Positions 9,887 through 18,671 of a stretch of DNA of 64,000 bases are shown here, in pieces. The notes under the pieces were generated by a model. It worked only from the letters and a program-made list of their open reading frames with translations, was not told the origin of the DNA and ran no database searches. Made by a program: the position numbers and the translations under genes. The first letter of the stretch is position 1, and every line of letters starts with the position of its first letter. This DNA is from Dokdonella sp. (GTDB taxonomy: Bacteria; Pseudomonadota; Gammaproteobacteria; Xanthomonadales; Rhodanobacteraceae), in assembly GCA_019634795.1 (NCBI GenBank), contig JAHCAR010000003.1, forward strand, positions 62,001 through 126,000. Reading direction: 5' to 3'.

Positions 9887-11521
9887 ATGCAACGACGTGA
9901 CTTCATCAAGGCCAGCGGACTTGGTCTCGGCGCCCTGGCGATTCCGGCCTGGGGCCGCGCCATCGCCGCCGAAGAACTGGTCAGCAAGCTCGACGTGGGT
10001 TTGAAGAAGCGCCTGGCCGATACCGCGATGACGGCGGCCAGGGGCGACGGCGCGACTTACTGCGACGTGCGCATCGGGCGTTACCTGCGCCAGTTCGTGA
10101 TCACCCGCGAAGACAAGGTGCAGAACGTCGTCAACACCGAATCGACCGGTGTCGGCATCCGCGTGATCGCGAACGGCACCTGGGGCTTCGCGGCCTCGAG
10201 CGACCTCAGTGCCGATGCCGTGGCGAAGGCGGCACGCCAGGCCGTGCAGATCGCCAAGGCCAATTCGAAACTGACTACCGAGGCGGTCCAGCTGGCACCG
10301 ACCCCGGGCGTCGGCGAAGTGTCCTGGGCCACGCCGATCGTCAAGAACGCGATGGCGGTGCCGATCAAGGAAAAGGTCGACCTCCTGCTCGGCGTCAACG
10401 CGGCTGCGATTGCCGCCGGCGCGAGCTTCGTCAATTCGACGCTGTTCCAGATCAACGAGCAGAAGTACTTCGCTTCGACCGACGGCTCCTACATCGACCA
10501 GGACATCCATCGCATCTGGGCGCCGCTGCAGGTCACCGCCGTGGACAAGGCCAGCGGCAAGTTCCGCCGCCGCGACGGCCTGTCGGCGCCAATGGGCATG
10601 GGCTATGAGTACCTCGATGCAAAGAAGGAGGACCGCTTCGAGATGCCGGGCGGCGCGGTGGTCTATGGACGTTCCTATGACATGCACGCCGATGCCGTGG
10701 CCGCAGCCAGGCAGACGCGCGAGAAACTAAAGGCGCCGTCGGTGAAGCCCGGCAAATACGATCTGGTCCTCGACCCGACCAACCTGTTCCTGACCATCCA
10801 CGAATCGGTCGGCCATCCGCTCGAGCTCGATCGCGTGCTCGGCTACGAGGCCAACTACGCCGGCACCAGCTTCGCCACCCTCGACAAGTGGAAGTCGAAG
10901 AACTTCAGGTACGCGAGCGACAAGGTCACGATCGTCGCCGACAAGACCCAGCCCGGCTCTCTCGGTGCCGTCGGCTATGACGACGAAGGCGTCAAGACCG
11001 GGCGCTGGGATCTGATCAGGGACGGCGTACTGGTCAACTACCAGGCGATCCGCGACCAGGCCCATATCCTCGGTCTCGAGCACTCACAGGGTTGCTGTTA
11101 CGCCGATTCATGGGCGAGCGTGCAGTTCCAGCGCATGGCCAACGTCTCGCTGCAGCCGGGCCAGGCCGAACTCGATCCGGCGACGATGATCAGGGATGTC
11201 GAGAACGGCATCTACATCTTCGGTCGCGGTTCGTACTCGATCGACCAGCAGCGCTACAACGCGCAGTTCGGTGGCCAACTCTTCTACGAGATCAGGAACG
11301 GCAAGATCACCGGCCAGATCGAAGATGTCGCCTACCAGATCCGCACACCCGAGTTCTGGAACGCTTGCAGCGCGATCTGCGACCAGCGCGACTACCGGAT
11401 CGGCGGGACATTTTTCGACGGCAAGGGCCAGCCCGGCCAGGTCTCGGCCGTGTCGCACGGCGCAAGCACGGCGCGCTTCGACGGCATCAACGTGATCAAT
11501 ACCGCACGCAGTCTGGGTTAG
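9887..11521 (+). CDS. TldD-like metalloprotease, Tat-exported (copy A)
   Basis: A 544-residue TldD/PmbA-family protein. It opens with a Tat signal: 'QRRDFIKAS', a hydrophobic stretch to about residue 20, then a likely cut near 'GRAIAAEE'. The zinc motif HExxxH is His305-Glu306 ... His310 in 'LTIHESVGHPLELD'. TldD pairs with TldE to form a protease acting on unfolded peptides; the family is normally cytosolic, so the Tat signal is notable. The ATG at 9887 is set by the Tat motif. The next gene is a close tandem paralogue: residues 1-173 differ at only two positions, while later regions differ much more. Confidence 0.9.
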   Translation: MQRRDFIKASGLGLGALAIPAWGRAIAAEELVSKLDVGLKKRLADTAMTAARGDGATYCDVRIGRYLRQFVITREDKVQNVVNTESTGVGIRVIANGTWGFAASSDLSADAVAKAARQAVQIAKANSKLTTEAVQLAPTPGVGEVSWATPIVKNAMAVPIKEKVDLLLGVNAAAIAAGASFVNSTLFQINEQKYFASTDGSYIDQDIHRIWAPLQVTAVDKASGKFRRRDGLSAPMGMGYEYLDAKKEDRFEMPGGAVVYGRSYDMHADAVAAARQTREKLKAPSVKPGKYDLVLDPTNLFLTIHESVGHPLELDRVLGYEANYAGTSFATLDKWKSKNFRYASDKVTIVADKTQPGSLGAVGYDDEGVKTGRWDLIRDGVLVNYQAIRDQAHILGLEHSQGCCYADSWASVQFQRMANVSLQPGQAELDPATMIRDVENGIYIFGRGSYSIDQQRYNAQFGGQLFYEIRNGKITGQIEDVAYQIRTPEFWNACSAICDQRDYRIGGTFFDGKGQPGQVSAVSHGASTARFDGINVINTARSLG

Positions 11522-11672
11522 GACAACCATGCCATTCGCCACATGACGGGTCATTCGACGAACGCCATTCTCGCCCGGTGTGTCACCGCGAATGGACCCC
11601 GGTCGTTTCGTGGAAAGCCGATGGCCGCCTTGATCCGGTCGTCCAGTCAACCGTTTTCAGCTGGAGGAAACC

Positions 11673-13307
11673 ATGCAACGACGTGACTTTATCAAGGCCA
11701 GCGGACTTGGCCTCGGCGCCCTGGCGATTCCGGCCTGGGGTCGGGCCATCGCCGCCGAAGAACTGGTCAGCAAGCTCGACGTGGGTTTGAAGAAGCGCCT
11801 TGCCGATACCGCGATGACGGCGGCCAAGGGCGACGGCGCGACTTACTGCGACGTGCGCATCGGGCGCTACCTGCGCCAGTTCGTGATCACCCGCGAAGAC
11901 AAGGTGCAGAACGTCGTCAACACCGAATCGACCGGTGTCGGCATCCGCGTGATCGCCAACGGCACCTGGGGCTTCGCCGCCTCGAGCGACCTCAGTGCCG
12001 ATGCCGTGGCGAAGGCCGCGCGCCAGGCCGTGCAGATCGCCAAGGCCAATTCGAAGCTGACCACCGAGCCGGTCCAGCTGGCGCCGACGCCGGGTGTCGG
12101 CGAAGTGTCCTGGGCCACGCCGATCGTCAAGAACGCGATGGCCGTGCCGATCAAGGAAAAGGTCGACCTCCTGCTCGGTGTCAATGCCGCGGCCATGAAG
12201 GCCGGCGCCAACTACGTCAATTCGATCCTGTTCCAGGTCAACGAGCAGAAATACTTCGCCTCGACCGACGGCTCCTACATCGACCAGGACATCCATCGCA
12301 TCTGGGCACCGCTGCAGGTCACCGCGATCGACAAGGCCAGCGGCAAGTTCCGCACCCGCGACGGCCTGTCCGCGCCGGTCGGAATGGGTTTCGAATACCT
12401 CGATGCGAAGAAGGAGCACAAGATCGCGCTGCCCGGCGGCGTGGTCGGCTACACCGACTCCTACGACATGCTCGAGGACGCCGTGGCCGCGGCCAAGCAG
12501 GCCCAGCAGAAGCTCAAGGCGCGCTCGGTCAAGCCGGGCAAGTTCGACCTCGTGCTCGACCCAACCCACCTGTGGCTGACCATCCACGAGTCGGTCGGCC
12601 ATCCGACCGAACTCGATCGCGTGCTCGGCTACGAGGCCAACTATGCCGGCACCAGCTTCGCCACCCTCGACAAGTGGAAGTCGAAGAACTTCAAGTACGG
12701 CAGCGACAAGGTCACGATCTTCGCCGACAAGGTGCAGAAGACCTCGCTCGGCGCCGTCGGCTACGACGACGAGGGCGTCAAGACCCAGCGCTGGGACCTG
12801 ATCAAGGATGGCGTGCTGGTCAACTACCAGGCGATCCGCGACCAGGCCCATATCCTCGGGCTCGAGCACTCGCAGGGTTGCTGTTACGCCGATTCATGGT
12901 CGAGCGTGCAGTTCCAGCGCATGGCCAACGTCTCGCTGGCCGCGGGCAAGGACAAGCTCAGCCCGGCCGACATGATCAAGGACGTCGAGGACGGCATCTA
13001 CATCATCGGCGACGGTTCGTTCTCGATCGACCAGCAGCGCTACAACGCGCAGTTCGGCGGCCAGCTCTTCTATGAGATCAAGAAGGGCAAGATCACCGAA
13101 ATGATCGAGGACGTCGCCTACCAGATCCGCACGCCCGAGTTCTGGAACGCCTGCAGTGCGATCTGCGACGAGAGCGACTATCGCCTGAACGGTTCGTTCT
13201 TCGACGGCAAGGGCCAGCCCGGTCAGGTTTCCGCCGTTTCGCACGGATCGAGCACCGCCCGATTCAATGGCATCAACGTGATCAACACCGCTCGCAGCCT
13301 TGGTTGA
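11673..13307 (+). CDS. TldD-like metalloprotease, Tat-exported (copy B)
   Basis: A 544-residue tandem paralogue of the preceding gene, same length, with the same 'QRRDFIKAS' Tat motif and intact HExxxH (His305, Glu306, His310). A good Shine-Dalgarno (GGAGG at about 11664) precedes the ATG. Differences from copy A cluster after residue 174, for instance 'DAKKEHKIALPGG' against 'DAKKEDRFEMPGG', suggesting different substrate surfaces or ongoing gene conversion of the 5' part. The TldE-like gene starts 17 bp downstream, so copy B is probably its main partner. Confidence 0.9.
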   Translation: MQRRDFIKASGLGLGALAIPAWGRAIAAEELVSKLDVGLKKRLADTAMTAAKGDGATYCDVRIGRYLRQFVITREDKVQNVVNTESTGVGIRVIANGTWGFAASSDLSADAVAKAARQAVQIAKANSKLTTEPVQLAPTPGVGEVSWATPIVKNAMAVPIKEKVDLLLGVNAAAMKAGANYVNSILFQVNEQKYFASTDGSYIDQDIHRIWAPLQVTAIDKASGKFRTRDGLSAPVGMGFEYLDAKKEHKIALPGGVVGYTDSYDMLEDAVAAAKQAQQKLKARSVKPGKFDLVLDPTHLWLTIHESVGHPTELDRVLGYEANYAGTSFATLDKWKSKNFKYGSDKVTIFADKVQKTSLGAVGYDDEGVKTQRWDLIKDGVLVNYQAIRDQAHILGLEHSQGCCYADSWSSVQFQRMANVSLAAGKDKLSPADMIKDVEDGIYIIGDGSFSIDQQRYNAQFGGQLFYEIKKGKITEMIEDVAYQIRTPEFWNACSAICDESDYRLNGSFFDGKGQPGQVSAVSHGSSTARFNGINVINTARSLG

Positions 13308-13324
13308 GCGCAGGAGTCTTATCG

Positions 13325-14659
13325 ATGAGCATCTATTCAGAACAGGACGCCAAGGCGATCCTCGAAAAGGTCGTAAAGCTGTCGAAGGCCGACGAATGCA
13401 CGGCCACCCTCGACGGCCGGGTTGACGGCAACATCCGCTACGCCCTGAACCAGGTTTCGACCAGCGGCATCGTCAGCGACGCCGAACTCGGCGTGCAGGT
13501 CGCGTTCGGCAAGCGCGTCGGCACCGCGACGATCAACGAATTCGACGACGCCTCACTTGAAAAGGTCGTGCGTCGCGCCGAGGAGCTGGCCCGGCTGGCG
13601 CCGGAGAACCCCGAGTTCGTGCCGGCGATCGGCAAGCAGAGCTACACGCCGAGCAAGACCTGGTTCGAGAAGACCGCAACGATCAAGCCCGAATACCGGG
13701 CCCAGGTCGCCGCCGATTCGATCGGTCCGAGCAAGGCGGCCAAATGCGTGGCGGCCGGCTTCTTCGCCGACAGCGATCGCTTCTCGGCGATCGCCAACAG
13801 CAACGGCAACTTCGCCTACCAGAAAAGCACCAACCTCGATTTCACCTGCACCGTGCGCACCGACGACGGCACCGGTTCGGGCTGGGTCGCGCGCAACCTG
13901 GCCGACGTCGGCCAGTTCGATGCCCAGGACGAGATCAAGGTCGCGGTCGACAAGGCCACGAAATCGAGGGATGCCAAGGCACTCGAGCCGGGCAAGTACA
14001 CGGTGATCCTCGAACCTGCGGCGTCGTCGGGCCTGATCTCGTTCATGATGTTCGGCTTCGATGCGCGCCAGGCCGACGAAGGACGCAGCTTCCTGTCGAA
14101 GAAGGGCGGTGGCAACAAGGTCGGCGAAAAGCTCTACGACGAGCGCGTGACCCTGTACGCCGACCCGGCCGACCCGGTCGCCGGGGTGTTGCCCTGGGAC
14201 GACGAAGGCCTGCCGCGCGAGCGCACGCCGATCATCACCAAGGGCAAGGTCGAATACCTGCAGTACTCGCGCTACTGGGCCAAGCTCAAGGAAAAGAAGG
14301 CGATCGGCCAGCCCGGCAACCTGATCATGGTCGGCGGCGACAAGTCGACGATGGACCTGGTCAAGACGACCAAGAAGGGCATCCTCGTCACGCGCACATG
14401 GTACATCCGCATGGTCGATCCGCAGACCGTGCTGCTGACCGGCCTGACCCGCGACGGCACCTTCTACATCGAGAACGGCGAGATCAAGTATCCGATCAAG
14501 AATTTCCGCTTCAACGAGTCGCCGGTGATCATGCTCAACAACATCGAGGAGATCGGCAAGCCGGTCCGCGTCGGCGACGACGAGTCGCCGTTCGTGATGA
14601 TGATCCCGCCGATGAAGATCCGCGACTTCACGTTTACCTCGTTGTCGGATGCCGTTTGA
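13325..14659 (+). CDS. TldE/PmbA-like metalloprotease-family partner
   Basis: A 444-residue PmbA/TldE-type protein beginning 'MSIYSEQDAKAILEK', with no signal peptide. It lacks HExxxH, as expected for TldE, the non-metal-binding half of the heterodimer. The C-terminal region has family-typical blocks 'VAGVLPWDDEGLPRERT' and 'TRDGTFYIENGEI'. GGAG at 13312 supports the ATG at 13325. Because its TldD-like partners carry Tat signals and it does not, it either stays in the cytosol or travels with a folded partner through Tat; the sequence cannot decide. Confidence 0.88.
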   Translation: MSIYSEQDAKAILEKVVKLSKADECTATLDGRVDGNIRYALNQVSTSGIVSDAELGVQVAFGKRVGTATINEFDDASLEKVVRRAEELARLAPENPEFVPAIGKQSYTPSKTWFEKTATIKPEYRAQVAADSIGPSKAAKCVAAGFFADSDRFSAIANSNGNFAYQKSTNLDFTCTVRTDDGTGSGWVARNLADVGQFDAQDEIKVAVDKATKSRDAKALEPGKYTVILEPAASSGLISFMMFGFDARQADEGRSFLSKKGGGNKVGEKLYDERVTLYADPADPVAGVLPWDDEGLPRERTPIITKGKVEYLQYSRYWAKLKEKKAIGQPGNLIMVGGDKSTMDLVKTTKKGILVTRTWYIRMVDPQTVLLTGLTRDGTFYIENGEIKYPIKNFRFNESPVIMLNNIEEIGKPVRVGDDESPFVMMIPPMKIRDFTFTSLSDAV

Positions 14660-14661
14660 TC

Positions 14662-14884
14662 GGGAATTGGGAATAGGGAATAGGGAATGGTGAAGAGCGG
14701 TCGAAGCCGGACATTCGTGTGTTGTTCCGGCCGACCGCCATTCATCGCGCACTGGCTCCAATCGATCCGATGACTCGCGCCGAATTCCTCCGCCTCCTTG
14801 TTGCCGGCCTCGCCATCGCGCCGGTTTCGCATGCGCGAGGCGCGTCCTCCATTCCCGATTCTCCATTCCCCATTCCCGGCTCTT
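14662..14884. repeat. Inverted pair of GGGAAT repeats
   Basis: At 14662-14700 a run of GGGAAT-type units (GGGAATTGGGAATAGGGAAT and on) follows the TldE-like stop. At 14849-14884 the same motif occurs inverted (CCATTCCCGATTCTCCATTC and on). This G-rich repeat family is common in xanthomonad genomes. The second arm lies inside the next coding region and encodes a Pro/Ser linker. Confidence 0.85.
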
Positions 14885-15495
14885 ATGACTTCCGCTTCAC
14901 GCGCCTCATGTACGAGTCGGGAGACTGGGATGTCGATCAGCGCATGCCTTCCAACCTGATCGATGCGCTGATTCAGTACACGACCTTGCGGGTCGATCCG
15001 AAGGAGCATGTGCTGGCGCTGGCCGATCCGCGCATGCTCGATGCGCCGTTCTGCTATCTGGCCGGACACAAGCTCGTCGAGTTCAACCCCGATGAACGGC
15101 GCAACTTCGAGACCTATGTGCGAAATGGCGGCTTCGTTCTGGTCGACGACTGCAACCACGACATCGACGGGCTGTTCGCGACGTCGTTCGAGAGCGAGAT
15201 GGCTTCGATCTTCGGTGCCCAGGCGCTCAGGAAGCTGCCGAAGTCGCATCCGCTATTCACGAGCTTCTTCCGATTCGACGGGCCACCGGCGACTGGCTTC
15301 GAGCTCAACGGCTGGGGCGACGACCTGGTCCACGACTACCTCAAGGGCATCGAGATCGACGGTCGGCTCGGTCTGCTCTACAGCAACAAGGACTACGGCT
15401 GCGAGTGGGACTACGACTGGCGCAACAAGCGCTTCCTGGCCGAGGACAACACCAAGTTCGCGGTCAACATTGCGGTCTATGCAATGACCAACTAG
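14770..15495 (+). CDS. DUF4159 domain-containing exported protein
   Basis: A 241-residue DUF4159 protein. The N-terminus 'MTRAEFLRLLVAGLAIAPVSHARG' looks like a Tat-type leader that has lost one arginine. It is followed by a linker 'SSIPDSPFPIPGS' encoded by the inserted GGGAAT repeat. The domain, a glutamine-amidotransferase-like fold in related proteins, includes 'FRFTRLMYESGDWD', 'GGFVLVDDCNHD' and 'YSNKDYGCEWDYDW'. It lies between the TldD/TldE genes and the MoxR-DUF58 operon, a context seen for DUF4159 elsewhere. Function unknown. Confidence 0.85.
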   Translation: MTRAEFLRLLVAGLAIAPVSHARGASSIPDSPFPIPGSYDFRFTRLMYESGDWDVDQRMPSNLIDALIQYTTLRVDPKEHVLALADPRMLDAPFCYLAGHKLVEFNPDERRNFETYVRNGGFVLVDDCNHDIDGLFATSFESEMASIFGAQALRKLPKSHPLFTSFFRFDGPPATGFELNGWGDDLVHDYLKGIEIDGRLGLLYSNKDYGCEWDYDWRNKRFLAEDNTKFAVNIAVYAMTN

Positions 15496-15508
15496 GCATG
15501 AACTAGCT

Positions 15509-15580
15509 GTAGGAGCGCCTTCAGGCGCGATGCTTTTGCTTTGGTCGCACCAAGAGCATCGCGCCTGAAGGCGCTCCTAC
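15509..15580. repeat. BIME: two head-to-head REP units
   Basis: A forward REP (15509-15532) and its near-perfect inverted copy (15556-15580), both with the CCTTCAGG-type core, are separated by 23 bp. Transcription through it would form a 24-bp stem, 14 bp after the DUF4159 stop and 50 bp before moxR. Confidence 0.92.
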
Positions 15581-15632
15581 GAGGGACCGGGGCATCCTGC
15601 CGCGGTGCCGACACAGATCCGGAAGAATGAAC

Positions 15633-16628
<996 letters not shown>

Positions 16629-16638
16629 GAGCCGGCCG

Positions 16639-17529
16639 GTGCGGCTGCCAGATGCGTTGCGGGCGAGGCTCAGGGACCTGCGCCTGGTCGCGCGCTCGAC
16701 CGCCGGTGGTGACGGGCTCGGCATGCATTCGAGTCGCAGTCGCGGCGCCGGCCTTGAATTCGCCCAGTACCGCGGCTACGAGCCGGGCGACGAGCCGCGT
16801 CGCATCGACTGGAAGTTGTATGCGCGATCCGATCGCTACTTCGTGCGCGAGGCCGAACGCGACAGCCCGCTGACGGTCTGGATCGTGATCGATGCCAGCG
16901 CCTCGATGGCCCAGGCCGACCGCAGTCGCGCCGACTACAGCAAACTCGACGCGGCCCGCTTGCTGGCCGCCTGCGTGATCGAACTGGCCCTGCGCCAGGG
17001 CGACCGCTTCGGACTGGTCGGCCTGTCCGGCAGCGAGCTGCATTTCGTCGCCGATGCGGCCGGTGCACGCCAGCGCGATCGCTGCATGCTCGAACTCGAA
17101 CGCATGCGCTGCGCCGGTGAACTGCCCGAGGCCGCGCAACTGCGTCCGCTCTGGGAGCGAATCCGGCCCGGCGCGCTGGTGGTATTGCTGTCGGACGATT
17201 TCGATGAGCGTCTGGTCGAACTGGCCACGCGTCTCGCCGTTGCCCGGCGCGAGGTCGTCTCGATCGGCCTGCTCAGCGCCGAGGAGCGCGACTTTCCGTT
17301 CCATGGCGGCCATCGATTCCGCGACCCCGAGACCGGTGCCGAGTTGCTCGCCGACGGCGATCGTGCGCGCAACGATTTCCTCGAGCGCTTTTCGGCGGCG
17401 CGCGACAGCCTGGCCAAGCGCTTCGCAGCAGTCGGCATCGCGCATGTCGAGCATCATCTCGATCGCGAACCCGACGAGCCGCTGCGGCGCCTGTTCGGGG
17501 CGCCGCAGCGCGCGGCGGAACGCCAGTGA
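16639..17529 (+). CDS. DUF58 (VWA-like) protein
   Basis: A 296-residue DUF58 protein, the standard partner of MoxR. The signature block 'QYRGYEPGDEPRRIDWKLYAR' lies near residue 50, followed by a VWA-like metal-binding sequence 'VIDASASM' near residue 85. It starts with GTG 10 bp after moxR and ends in a 4-bp overlap with the next gene. Probably cytosolic or peripheral; a target of the MoxR ATPase by analogy. Confidence 0.9.
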   Translation: MRLPDALRARLRDLRLVARSTAGGDGLGMHSSRSRGAGLEFAQYRGYEPGDEPRRIDWKLYARSDRYFVREAERDSPLTVWIVIDASASMAQADRSRADYSKLDAARLLAACVIELALRQGDRFGLVGLSGSELHFVADAAGARQRDRCMLELERMRCAGELPEAAQLRPLWERIRPGALVVLLSDDFDERLVELATRLAVARREVVSIGLLSAEERDFPFHGGHRFRDPETGAELLADGDRARNDFLERFSAARDSLAKRFAAVGIAHVEHHLDREPDEPLRRLFGAPQRAAERQ

Positions 17530-18671
17530 GCCTGAGCCTGCTGCTGCCGTTCGGATTGTTCGCGCTGGCCGGGGCGCTGCTGCCGCTGCTCATCCATCTG
17601 ATCCGGCGGACAGAACAGACCGCCATCGACTTCGCCGCCCTGCGCTGGCTACGCGAAAGCGTCAAGCCGCGCCGGCGCCTGCGCTTCGAGGATCCCTGGT
17701 TGCTCGCATGGCGACTGCTGCTGCTCGCGCTGGTCGCCCTGTTGCTGGCACAGCCACTGCTGCAGGGCAGTTGGCGCGGTCCGCGGCAGTGGATCGCCGT
17801 GGCCGATGGTGTGGACATCACCGCTGCAAAACGGGAACTGGCCGACACCGGCGGCGAGTGGCGCTGGCTCGCGCCGGGATTTCCCGAGGTCGGCGATGCC
17901 GCGCCGCCTTCGCCGCAGCCGTTCGCGAGCCTGCTGCGCGAATTCGATGCCGGCCTCGACCCGGCGGACCGGCTCACCGTGCTCGTCCCGGCCGAACTCG
18001 ATGGCCTCGATGCCGGCAGCCTGCAACTGCAGCATGCGGGCGAATGGCGGATCGTGCCGGGCCAGCCGCCGGTCTCGGCGACGCTGCCCCCGACCCAGCA
18101 CGCAGTCGCCTTGCGCCATGCCGGCCCCGAAGCTGCCGGCCTCGAGTACTTTCGTGCGGCACTGGGCGCCTGGCAGGCCAGCGACCCGAAACGCTGGACG
18201 ATCGATGATCGCCTGATCGGCGCGCAGGTCGATGCGGCCACGAACTGGCTGGTCTGGCTCGGCCCCGAACTGCCGCCCGAACTACTCGGCTGGGTCCGCG
18301 ACGGCGGTCGCCTGTTGCGTATCGAAGAGGGCGCGCAGGCCGGTCGCGTGGTCTGGCGCGATGCCGGCGGCACGCCGCTGGCGCGTGACGAATCGATCGG
18401 CCGCGGACATCTGATCCGCCTGCTGCATCCGCCGACGCCCGAGCGCCTGCCGGCGTTGCTCGATGCCGGGTTTCCGGACCGGCTGCGCAGGCTGTTCGAA
18501 GGCGAGACCAGGGCGCCGACGCGTGCGCTGGCCACTGCCGTGCAGGCGCAGCGCGGCGCGAATGCAGGCATCGCTCCGAAGACGCCACTCGATACACCGC
18601 TGCTTATCCTGATCGCGCTGGTGTTCCTTGCCGAGCGTCTGCTGGCCACGCGCCGACGGAGCAGCTCGTGA
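17526..18671 (+). CDS. BatA-like N-terminal membrane protein
   Basis: A 381-residue protein with the BatA/aerotolerance N-terminal module: a first membrane helix 'LLLPFGLFALAGALLPLLIH', then 'RRTEQTAIDFAALRWL', a second helix around residues 58-78 and a soluble periplasmic middle. A final helix ('LLILIALVFLAERLL') lies near the C-terminus. The VWA domain of full-length BatA is not recognisable, so the name applies only to the N-terminal module. GTG start in a 4-bp overlap with the DUF58 gene. Confidence 0.82.
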   Translation: MSLSLLLPFGLFALAGALLPLLIHLIRRTEQTAIDFAALRWLRESVKPRRRLRFEDPWLLAWRLLLLALVALLLAQPLLQGSWRGPRQWIAVADGVDITAAKRELADTGGEWRWLAPGFPEVGDAAPPSPQPFASLLREFDAGLDPADRLTVLVPAELDGLDAGSLQLQHAGEWRIVPGQPPVSATLPPTQHAVALRHAGPEAAGLEYFRAALGAWQASDPKRWTIDDRLIGAQVDAATNWLVWLGPELPPELLGWVRDGGRLLRIEEGAQAGRVVWRDAGGTPLARDESIGRGHLIRLLHPPTPERLPALLDAGFPDRLRRLFEGETRAPTRALATAVQAQRGANAGIAPKTPLDTPLLILIALVFLAERLLATRRRSSS

